Below, in pieces: positions 52,236 to 60,265 of a stretch of DNA of 64,000 nucleotides (position 1 is the first letter of the stretch; the number at the start of each line of letters is the position of its first letter). The position numbers and the translations under genes are program-made. The notes beneath the pieces are model-generated. The model was not told where the DNA came from, made no database searches, and saw nothing but the letters and a program-made list of their open reading frames with translations. This stretch comes from Mantamonas sphyraenae (taxonomy: Eukaryota; CRuMs; Mantamonadidae). The stretch is taken from the NCBI GenBank assembly GCA_026936335.1, contig JAPMXV010000044.1, forward strand, positions 124,001 to 188,000. Direction: 5' to 3'.

Positions 52236-53146
52236 CCGACCACACTGTTTCCCTCGACACAGGAATCGATATGCACTACCTCGAGTATAACGGGGATGTC
52301 CATTCGGACGTTGTCACGATCGTCTGTCTGCACGGCCGTGCGCAAACGGCTCACAGTTGGGACGATTTTGCACCCGCTGCTGAAGCTGAAGGGTACAGGG
52401 TCCTCTGTTTGGATTTGCGAGGTCACGGCGATTCCTCTTGGCCCAAAGACGGGGAATATGCTCTGAATTGGCTTGCAGAAGACCTGCGCTCATTTGTGGA
52501 GCTGGTTGTGGGTGAAGGCCGGTTTGTACTTGTCGGCATGTCCCTGGGTGGCCTGACGATGATGCGCTTCCTTGTGGACCTGGTGGAACAGGACAACACA
52601 GAGGTATTGCATCGAATCCCACGCGTTGTGAGCGTGGACATCACCCCGTTTGAAAACAAGGAGTTTGCAAAAGACAAATCGTCGTCGTCTTCTTCGTCGT
52701 CGTCGTCGTCGTCGTCCTTCACGGCCCAGCTGATGCGGGATACCTTTGAGGAGTGGGTCGAGGCTGCACACGAGTTTAATCCGAAGCGTAGCAAGGATGA
52801 CCTGCGCTCTCGGCTCCAGTACTCGCTGCGGGAGACGGACGACGGGAAGTGGACGTGGAAGTATGACGCCGTGTCGCTTCTGGACCCTGAGAAGCAGCGA
52901 GAGCGGAGCACAAAGTACGGTGAAGAGCTTTGGACAGCTCTCAAGGACGCCTCTGCTTCGCTGCCACCCGTGTTGCTTGTTCGTGGGGGCAAGAGCACGT
53001 ACACAAACGACGAGCTCGCAGCACGCTTCTTGGAGACTCTGCAAGATGCCAGTGATGTGTGCATCGAAGAAGCAGGCCACAGTGTGGCTGGTGATTGCCC
53101 CGAAGAGTTCAACTTGGCAGTGTTGAGCTGGTTGCAGAAGATTTGA
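52232..53146 (+). CDS. Alpha/beta hydrolase (possible monoacylglycerol-type esterase)
   Basis: A single-exon 304-residue protein. The fold is clear from VCLHGRAQTAHSW (oxyanion loop HG), LDLRGHGDSSW, the nucleophile elbow VLVGMSLGGLTM, a later Asp candidate in the DASDVC region and the terminal His in IEEAGHSVAG. The cap region contains a run of 13 Ser (TCG/TCT codons) between residues 150 and 165, probably a surface loop. No signal peptide or membrane span is present, so it is probably cytosolic. Substrate cannot be read; its tight overlap with a hormone-sensitive-lipase gene makes a lipid or monoacylglycerol ester an attractive guess. Confidence 0.85.
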   Translation: MTDHTVSLDTGIDMHYLEYNGDVHSDVVTIVCLHGRAQTAHSWDDFAPAAEAEGYRVLCLDLRGHGDSSWPKDGEYALNWLAEDLRSFVELVVGEGRFVLVGMSLGGLTMMRFLVDLVEQDNTEVLHRIPRVVSVDITPFENKEFAKDKSSSSSSSSSSSSSFTAQLMRDTFEEWVEAAHEFNPKRSKDDLRSRLQYSLRETDDGKWTWKYDAVSLLDPEKQRERSTKYGEELWTALKDASASLPPVLLVRGGKSTYTNDELAARFLETLQDASDVCIEEAGHSVAGDCPEEFNLAVLSWLQKI

Positions 53147-53218
53147 GTGACAATTGCCGCAACTTCCGGCCTTCATTGGGTGTTGACAACGGAATCAAAC
53201 ATGTCCCTCATTCCACAC

Positions 53219-55145
53219 TCACATGTTGCTAGGCTGAGTGCCCTGAGCGAACCACTTCTTGAGGTCAAACTCAATGTAGGAGTTGCAGGCGGCCGGGCGC
53301 CACTGGTCGAGGTGGCCGTTCTCCCACGCACTCCAGGCAATCTGGTTACCTGGTTGGAAGGCAACACTGAGGACGTTGGATCCGTCGGTGTTGTCGGTGC
53401 AGGTGAACTGATGGTGACCCTTGTCGCCAAGCACAGAGGTGATGTTGATCGCCTCCAGGCCTGCAATGGCCACGTTGTTCTGCTCGTACCACTGGAAGGC
53501 ATCGTGGGCCATCATGTAGCGAGCAAACGACCATGAGTTGGGCGACTGGCTCCACTCGTAGTGCTTGCGGATGGTCGGGTCGTAGCCGTGGTTCGTGCGC
53601 CACACGGCGTTCTTCAGCGGGAAGCCGATCTGCACCGTGTTGCCTGCCTTGTCGGTGTAGGTGGCGTTGGCCTCGCGAGCGTCGTTGTCGTTGAAGTATG
53701 CGGTGTAGTCGTACATGGTCTCCATCGCCACCGCGCCGGGCTTGCCCACAGACGCGTCCTGGGCGCTCGTCACCATGTGGTTGAACCCAACCGTGTTGTT
53801 GGTCGACTCCCACACTGTACGCGCCTGGTCCAGAGTGTAGGCGTTCTCCATGACATAGCGGAGACGCAACACCCACGGGAAGCCGTCAAAGGTGATTTCG
53901 TTCTCCTCCAGGTTGGCCTCGTGCACAGACACTCCTTCGGAACTCATGCCAGCCAGAGAGCCCCACAGACCCAGGAATCCAAACGTGGCGTGCGAGATAG
54001 CACCGTCGTTCGGGCGGAACACAGTCACCACCTTGTACTTTGCAATGCCCGTGTCCTTTGTCCAGTCCAGGTTGCGCCCACTGAACAGCTGGCCACCCTG
54101 CGTACGCTCGCTGCTCCACACGCCAAACATGGAGCACTGGGCGCCGGTAATCATCGGCTTGGATTTCTCCACCAGCGGCTTCAGCACGTCCGTCACAGTC
54201 GTGTCGTTCCACTCACTGTGTGTCCGCATGCGTGGCGAGTGTTTGTGTGTGCACGTTTGCAAGAGTGTGCGCGCAAGTGTCCGTGCGTTGAGCATGCGTG
54301 TGAGCGGAGGTTTGTCCACGCGTTCAATTTCCGGCGGCGTTCCTGACCAAAGAGAGCGACGCTTTTTCGGCACTGCACGCCGTCGGTGGAGCGGAATTGC
54401 GGCCGGGAAATGACAGGAGAAGGGAAAGAGGGCGAATGGATGCAATGGACGCCCGCGACGCTCTCAACTCACCGCAGAAGAATCAGAATAAAGTCCTGGA
54501 GATCGCCGGGAGCGTTGGCGAGGAGCACAATGCGCGTGACGTAGCGGTACATGTCGGGCACGCCGGCATCAACGCCACCCTGGCGCATACCTGCAGGAGG
54601 TGAGACGATGACAGGGGCACAGTCGCAGCAAAGGCACACGTCGTGGTGAGCGTACGGGCCGTGTGGTGTGCGGTGGAGGGGAAAGAACGGGGTTTGGCAC
54701 AAACGAGCGGGCATTGAAACACACCTTCCAGCTCCTGCTTCATGCTCAGAGGCACCTGCACGCTCAGATACTTGTCCCACTGGTGGTCGATGACCTTTTC
54801 GAGAGCGTCGAGGACAAAGGGTTCGTACCACTTGTCGCCCAGGAGGGACTTGAAGAAGGTCTGGTACATGTCCTCGGCAATCTTGGCAGACAGGATGCCT
54901 GCGTCGTAGCCCATCTGGTGACGCGAGCCGGTGAGGTCCAGCACATACACAGGGTCGACATACGCGCGGTGCGGCAGCTCCACAGCGTACAGAGCGCTGC
55001 CTGCGCTCGAGTTGATCTTGGCAAAGCCCGTGGGCGTCTGCACCGTGAAAGAAGGCGTGAACGGATCCGTGGACGCCTCGTGTTCCAGCGCATGCACACA
55101 GCACACAATAAGCGCCACAGTGGCAATCAGCGTGGCGGATTTCAT
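53219..55145 (-). CDS. Secreted or lysosomal Ntn-type amidase (C45 / acid-ceramidase-like)
   Basis: Exons 55145-54725, 54590-54473 and 54215-53219 give 1536 nt and 511 residues. A signal peptide (MKSATLIATVALIVCCVHAL) is followed by about 160 residues of N-terminal domain with HRAYVDPVYVLDLTG and HQMGYDAG. The putative autocatalytic cysteine is in GAQCSMFGVW, with FSGRNLDWTKDTG downstream, the order seen in C45/NAAA-type N-terminal-nucleophile amidases and in the Dictyostelium acid-ceramidase-like dcd1 proteins. Family members cleave themselves before the Cys and then act on amide bonds of lipids or peptides. Several N-glycosylation sequons are present (NNT, NAT, NIT). Lysosomal location and ceramide-like substrates are inferred. 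Confidence 0.8.
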
Positions 55146-55346
55146 GTTGCTTTTCGTTGCCTCACAGGTCGCTGTGCGTGCCTCCGCGATCGCCATTCGA
55201 TGCCCGGTCCGAACAGGTCCGTGGGATCGATGACACGCAGACATGAGGGAATCGTCCTCTCTTTCTTTCCCGATGAGGTCAGGGAAGTTGAAATCGAATG
55301 CTCAGGCGGCTCCAGCAGAAACCACAGCACACAACCTTGCGCTTGC

Positions 55347-58300
55347 ATGGACGAGCTGGACAAGCTGCTGACATCAGCAGCAGAGGTGAATGAATCGCAG
55401 CTTCAGATGTTGCTGGACACGCTGCAGGAGCGTGAGCAGAGAGCTGTGGAGGAAGAAGCGCAGGCAGTGGCTGCGATGGAGGAACAGCTCGTGCAAACCC
55501 AGCAAACCGTCGCCAACAACCGGTCCTACCCACTGGTGGCGCAACTGTGCTCACTCATCGCCCAGTACCAACAGCAAAATACACAAGAGCGAGCAGAGAC
55601 CGAGGTGGCACAGCCTCAGGATGTCGCAATCACCAAAGAACTGTGCGTGCAGCTGAAAACGGCTTGGAGCGCGCTCAACGAGTTTCTTTCACGACACGAC
55701 ACGACTCGGCCGTACGCGCAACGCACGGCGGAAGAAGCACACGGCGACCTCATGCATGCCTTTAAGTTATATCTGGAGTTCACCACGCGCTTCCACACCT
55801 GCCTGGACCATGCGCTGGGCGAGGCTCTGTCCGAAGTGCTTGTCCAGGACGCAGAGCAGGCACAGTCCCAGCAGCGAGCACGCAAACAGCAGCAACAAGC
55901 ACTTGCCACCGCCTCTGTCCTATTGAGTGACAAGCCATCCGACGCACCTGCCTCACCCGCCCGTGACCGCATCGATCGTGATCGCTCGCCCACCAAGCTT
56001 TCGTCGCTTCCCGGTAGCATGCTGGATGAGCAGCAGCCGCAGACCGAAAATCCAAATTATGGATCGTCGTCGTCGTCATCATCGTCCTCCTCCTCCTCCT
56101 CCTCCTCCTTTCCGCTCTGGACGGAGCTGGCAAACGACGTCCTTGGCCGCCCTCCGCCCACGGACGATACAGACCTGGAAACCGCACAGGAGGCTTGGAT
56201 GCACATGCGTGTGTTTTACACGGCGTACTTTGTGCACCGAATGGAGGGATTGAGTGGCAACGAGGCGCAGGAGACGCTGGAATGGCTCTCTGGCCTTGTT
56301 CCACCCAAGCACGCATGGCGTGTGTATGCTCGTCATCGCAGCCACGCCTTTGCCTCCCACTGCCCCATATCCTACAACGCGGAAGCAAACCCGCTGGCGC
56401 GCTTTGAAGCTCTCAGTGATCGCGTCGTGCAGCAGATCTCTCTCGATGCCCCTCTCGTCGCCCGCTGGTGTGAATGGCCTGCGTTGGCCCAGAGCTATGG
56501 CGACGATGACAACGAAGACGATGATGATGACGAAGACGAGGAGGAAATGGACGATTCGAGCGAGGGGAGCGACGAGGACGAGCAGGAAGGTGTCTCCGCG
56601 TCGTTCAATCGTGCCATGCGCATGCGTTCCGGTCCTCTACTGAGTGTGCTCAGTGATCTGTGTCTGCGACAGTACACGTCATCGCTTGGCGTATTCTTGA
56701 GTGTGGAACGGCCTCGCATGCACAGCACGAGCAGCAGCAACGGTGCATCCGCCGGCGGCGACACGCACGCTCGCACGATCCAGGCACACCTTCGCACGTA
56801 TGCACGCTTCATGCAGGTGTTTTCTCACCACCTGCCGCAGGTGAGCGCACGTATCAACACCCTGCTTGTGTCCACGTGCGCCTCACCGTTGCTCAGTGCA
56901 CATCGTCCACCAGTCAGTGTGGCAGTGTTTTTCAACGCCGTTGCAGGTGACATGGCCACACCGCTCACCGCCGTATTCAACGCCTACGTCGATGCAGTCC
57001 TCTTTGCAGAGTCATACCAGTACAACTTGCTCAACCTTTGCCATGTGTACGACTACGCAGCTCAGGAGATCGAAGTGTTGGAAACCCTGGATCTCAGCGA
57101 GCACATGGCTGCGGAGGATTTGTACGCGGGTGCCACCACTGCACGCCATGATTCGGTGGATTCTACCGACGGAGTGATGCCCAAAGGCGGCGGCCGCTCC
57201 TCGTCGCTGAGCCAAGACGCAGCCATGTCCCCTCGCAGGCACTCCAGCACTGCAAGTGTGGTAACAAAGCCACCGAGTGTCGTGGAAGAGGACTTTGAGG
57301 GACTTGTGGAGTTGGGCAGCCGGGCATGGCTTGACGCTCAGCAGCCCACGACCGGGAACAACGAGGAGGGACGTCTCACGTCGTCGATGTCGCCCACGCA
57401 GGGTTGCGTGCTCCTGTCCTGCCACAAAATCATGTGCTTTGTGGACACAGTGCTCATGCCCATGCTCATACACGTGCCTGTGGTCGATCTGTACGAGTTG
57501 CACATGGACAGCCTGGTGGCGTGCATGCGCACATACACAGATCGTCTGCTGCTCGTAACCAGCGACGTACCCGATCACAACCCGCTTGCCTTCCTCTACG
57601 CGGCTCTCAACAGCGCGCTGATGCTGCAGCAGCGAGCCAATGCCTGGGTCGATGTCCTTCCTGGCAGCGACGAGGATCTCAGCCAGCTGCGTGCGCAGAC
57701 GGCACACGCCCTCAACTCGTTGCTGCTGCCCTGCATCCACACACTGACCACTCGTCTCACCGACGCCCACGTGCGCATCCTGCACGCGGCCATCCTCTCC
57801 GACCTCTCCGTCAAGGGTTGGCAAGACCAGAAGCAGTTTATGAAGGGTCAGCGCTGTAGCTATGCCGTGCAGATGCTCCATGTGCACCTGCACACTCTGT
57901 GGGATGCCCTGCATAGTTTTTGCACGCAACCATCCGTTGCAGTCGACGTCTTTGCCACTGTCCTCGACCACGCTCTCCTTGCCATTGCTGCACACTACCG
58001 CAGCATCAGCCCAGGCCGTTCCATGCAGGAACTGTACAAGATGGATGTGCTTGCAGTCGGCCATGTCACAGCTGAATGGTTGTCATGCATCGAGGAGCAC
58101 ACCAGCGAGCAAAATGCATCGCCGACGGTCCACCAACACCTCGACGCTATCCTCGACGCCATCCTTCTCCTCCTTTCTGAAGCTTCGTTCGTCGTGGGTC
58201 CTCTGGAATACGTCAACGAGCGTCTAGCCAGTCCGCCACCGGCGCCACTTGGCAACGACGACCTGCGCGACGTCCTGCACGTGTTCCTCGCCAGCAGCAG

Positions 58301-58607
58301 TGGAAGCAGCAACAACAGCAGCAGCAGTGAATCGATTGGCAAGAGAACACCCTCACCACGGCCGTCGGGCAGACTGGCACGCATGGTGGCCGTGGGCAAC
58401 CAGCTGGCCAAGGATCGGCTGCTCAACCTCGATCTGGACTGGTCTCGTCTGCTGGATTCCGCTCATGCCGCGTTGAGTGCTCAACAACATGTCATCAGCC
58501 TCGTCCAGCGTCGTCCCGAACTCCGTGTGGATGACTATCCGCCCGTGAGCGAAGACGAACAGCCGCTTGTCGACGCCCTCCAAGCACGCCTTTCCGCATT
58601 GGAGTGA
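55347..58607 (+). CDS. Large helical protein of unknown family
   Basis: An intron-free frame of 1086 residues from ATG 55347 (MDELDKLLTSAAEVNE). In-frame ATGs at 55201 and 55231 would lengthen it through non-conserved sequence. The N-terminus is a coiled coil (LLDTLQEREQRAVEEEAQAV). Ser and Asp/Glu homopolymers divide the rest into helical blocks, for example VAVFFNAVAGDMATPLTAVF and LLNLCHVYDYAAQEIEVLE. No catalytic motif or membrane span is visible. The layout (short coiled coil then long helical-rod domains) recalls vesicle-tethering subunits such as those of exocyst, COG or Dsl1/NRZ, but I cannot assign one. The start is 201 bp from the divergent amidase gene. Confidence 0.8.
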   Translation: MDELDKLLTSAAEVNESQLQMLLDTLQEREQRAVEEEAQAVAAMEEQLVQTQQTVANNRSYPLVAQLCSLIAQYQQQNTQERAETEVAQPQDVAITKELCVQLKTAWSALNEFLSRHDTTRPYAQRTAEEAHGDLMHAFKLYLEFTTRFHTCLDHALGEALSEVLVQDAEQAQSQQRARKQQQQALATASVLLSDKPSDAPASPARDRIDRDRSPTKLSSLPGSMLDEQQPQTENPNYGSSSSSSSSSSSSSSSFPLWTELANDVLGRPPPTDDTDLETAQEAWMHMRVFYTAYFVHRMEGLSGNEAQETLEWLSGLVPPKHAWRVYARHRSHAFASHCPISYNAEANPLARFEALSDRVVQQISLDAPLVARWCEWPALAQSYGDDDNEDDDDDEDEEEMDDSSEGSDEDEQEGVSASFNRAMRMRSGPLLSVLSDLCLRQYTSSLGVFLSVERPRMHSTSSSNGASAGGDTHARTIQAHLRTYARFMQVFSHHLPQVSARINTLLVSTCASPLLSAHRPPVSVAVFFNAVAGDMATPLTAVFNAYVDAVLFAESYQYNLLNLCHVYDYAAQEIEVLETLDLSEHMAAEDLYAGATTARHDSVDSTDGVMPKGGGRSSSLSQDAAMSPRRHSSTASVVTKPPSVVEEDFEGLVELGSRAWLDAQQPTTGNNEEGRLTSSMSPTQGCVLLSCHKIMCFVDTVLMPMLIHVPVVDLYELHMDSLVACMRTYTDRLLLVTSDVPDHNPLAFLYAALNSALMLQQRANAWVDVLPGSDEDLSQLRAQTAHALNSLLLPCIHTLTTRLTDAHVRILHAAILSDLSVKGWQDQKQFMKGQRCSYAVQMLHVHLHTLWDALHSFCTQPSVAVDVFATVLDHALLAIAAHYRSISPGRSMQELYKMDVLAVGHVTAEWLSCIEEHTSEQNASPTVHQHLDAILDAILLLLSEASFVVGPLEYVNERLASPPPAPLGNDDLRDVLHVFLASSSGSSNNSSSSESIGKRTPSPRPSGRLARMVAVGNQLAKDRLLNLDLDWSRLLDSAHAALSAQQHVISLVQRRPELRVDDYPPVSEDEQPLVDALQARLSALE

Positions 58608-58702
58608 ACCCCATGAAGAATGATGTGATTGTGACCTAAACTCTTCCGAACACTCATTCTTGTGTGCATTGCATCCGTTCATTCACGGGTTTTTCACTCA
58701 AT

Positions 58703-59950
58703 TCAGGCGTCGCTCAGTGCCTCAATTCCTGGCAGCACCTTGCCCTCCAGCAGCTCCAGGGAGGCACCGCCGCCTGTGGACACATGGGTCACCTTGTCTT
58801 CGGTGTCCATCTGCTTGGCACAGGTGGCAGTGTCACCTCCGCCAATGATGGTGGTGGCACCCTCCTTGGTCAGTTGCACCACCGCATCCATGATTGCCTG
58901 CGTGCCTGCCACAAACTTGTCCATCTCAAACACGCCCTGCGGTCCGTTCCACACCACCGTCTTGGCCTTGGCCACCGCCGCCACGTTGAGGTCACTTGTG
59001 GCCGGCCCGCAGTCCAAACCCATCCAGCCGTCAGGGATCCCTTGTTCCTTGGTCACCGTCTGCACGTTTGCGTCGTTGCTGAACGCATCTGCAATGACAT
59101 AGTCCACAGGCAGGATGAGCTCCACGTTCAGCTCCTTGGCCTTGGCCACAAGCTTCTCCACAACAGCTGCGCCGTCCTCGTCATAGAGCGACGACCCAAT
59201 GTCCATGTTGTCCAACACCTTGGCAAAGGTGAACGCCATGCCTCCACCAATGACCATCATGTCCACCTTTTCCAGCAGGTTATCAATCAACTGGATCTTG
59301 TCCTGCACCTTGGCTCCACCCAGAACGGCCAGCAACGGCCGTTCCGGCTCGCTCAGCACCTTGGCAAACGCCTCCAGTTCCTTGGCCATCAGGAAACCCG
59401 CCGCACGCTGTTCAAGGTTCACGCCCACCATCGAGCTGTGCGCGCGGTGTGCCGTGCCAAACGCGTCGTTGATGTACACATCCGCCAGGGAGGACAGTTC
59501 GGCACAGAACGCTGCCTTCTGCTCGTCGCTGGCCACCACTTTGTTTCCGTCTGCGTCCACACCCTTGCCTTCCTCCTCCACGTGGAAGCGCAGGTTCTCC
59601 AGAAGCACCACGTCACCCGGCTGCAACGCAGCACACGTCTCCTGCACCTCGCTGCCCACACAGTCGTCCAGGAACTTCACCTCACGATCCAGCAGCTTTG
59701 CCAGCGCCGTGGCCACCGGCGCCAGTGACATCGACTTGTCCACACGTCCGTTGGGTCGACCCAAGTGGCTCATCAGCACCACCGACGCTCCTTTGTCCAA
59801 CGCATGCTGGATCGTCGGCACCGCCGCCTCCACGCGCTGCAGGTTGGTGATTTGGCCCTCGTCGTCCAGCGGCACATTAAAGTCCACCCGGATCAGAGCA
59901 CGCTTGCCCTCCAGGTTAACATCGTTGATCGTCAGCTTCTTGGCATCCAT
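58703..59950 (-). CDS. PGK: Phosphoglycerate kinase
   Basis: A single-exon 415-residue PGK, the usual size, starting at ATG 59950 ([11 protein letters not shown]). It transfers phosphate between 1,3-bisphosphoglycerate and ADP in glycolysis. Substrate-binding motifs RVDFNVPL and SHLGRPNG lie in the N-domain. [34 protein letters not shown] and the nucleotide loop [11 protein letters not shown] lie in the C-domain. The frame stays open upstream to an ATG at 60043, which would add 31 residues that look like a mitochondrial presequence (Trp/Arg-Arg, Ala/Ser/Pro rich, nearly no acidic residues). Divergent from the alpha-glucosidase gene. Confidence 0.96.
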   Translation of the reverse strand: MDAKKLTINDVNLEGKRALIRVDFNVPLDDEGQITNLQRVEAAVPTIQHALDKGASVVLMSHLGRPNGRVDKSMSLAPVATALAKLLDREVKFLDDCVGSEVQETCAALQPGDVVLLENLRFHVEEEGKGVDADGNKVVASDEQKAAFCAELSSLADVYINDAFGTAHRAHSSMVGVNLEQRAAGFLMAKELEAFAKVLSEPERPLLAVLGGAKVQDKIQLIDNLLEKVDMMVIGGGMAFTFAKVLDNMDIGSSLYDEDGAAVVEKLVAKAKELNVELILPVDYVIADAFSNDANVQTVTKEQGIPDGWMGLDCGPATSDLNVAAVAKAKTVVWNGPQGVFEMDKFVAGTQAIMDAVVQLTKEGATTIIGGGDTATCAKQMDTEDKVTHVSTGGGASLELLEGKVLPGIEALSDA

Positions 59951-60265
59951 CGTTGGTTTCGTTCTGCTTGCAGGTGGTTGCGATGGGGCGGTTGCGAAGA
60001 GCGCGGCAACGAAACTTCTTCGCCACAAAAGAGGTACGTCCAATCCAGGCCCAAAACGTGCCCATCCAATCGCCTGGTCGACCAGAGATCACTCCCGTGT
60101 ATTGTCCCTTGTTAATGGTGCCGCTCCTTTGGGGATACTTACTGCACAACTATTGCTGTGCCAGCAATAGTTGTCGCCTTGGGCAGCGGCTGCCGCGTAT
60201 CAGTTAGTTCACGCAAACACTCACACGCGCCAAACACCCGCATGTGCACACCCTCTGGACACAGA
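59951..60265. promoter_or_regulatory. Divergent promoter region, PGK / alpha-glucosidase
   Basis: This 315-bp spacer joins the two start codons. The PGK side may instead encode a 31-residue N-terminal extension (59951-60043). The middle contains a perfect 13-bp inverted repeat with a 3-nt loop at 60146-60174. The right end reads ctctggacacagaATG directly before the glucosidase start. Confidence 0.55.
60146..60174. repeat. Perfect 13-bp inverted repeat, 3-nt loop
   Basis: Left arm ACAACTATTGCTG (60146-60158), loop TGC (60159-60161), right arm CAGCAATAGTTGT (60162-60174); all 13 pairs match. The arms are more AT-rich than the surroundings. It lies between the divergent PGK and glucosidase starts, 92 bp from the latter, and could be a dimeric factor site or an RNA/DNA hairpin. 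Confidence 0.95.
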
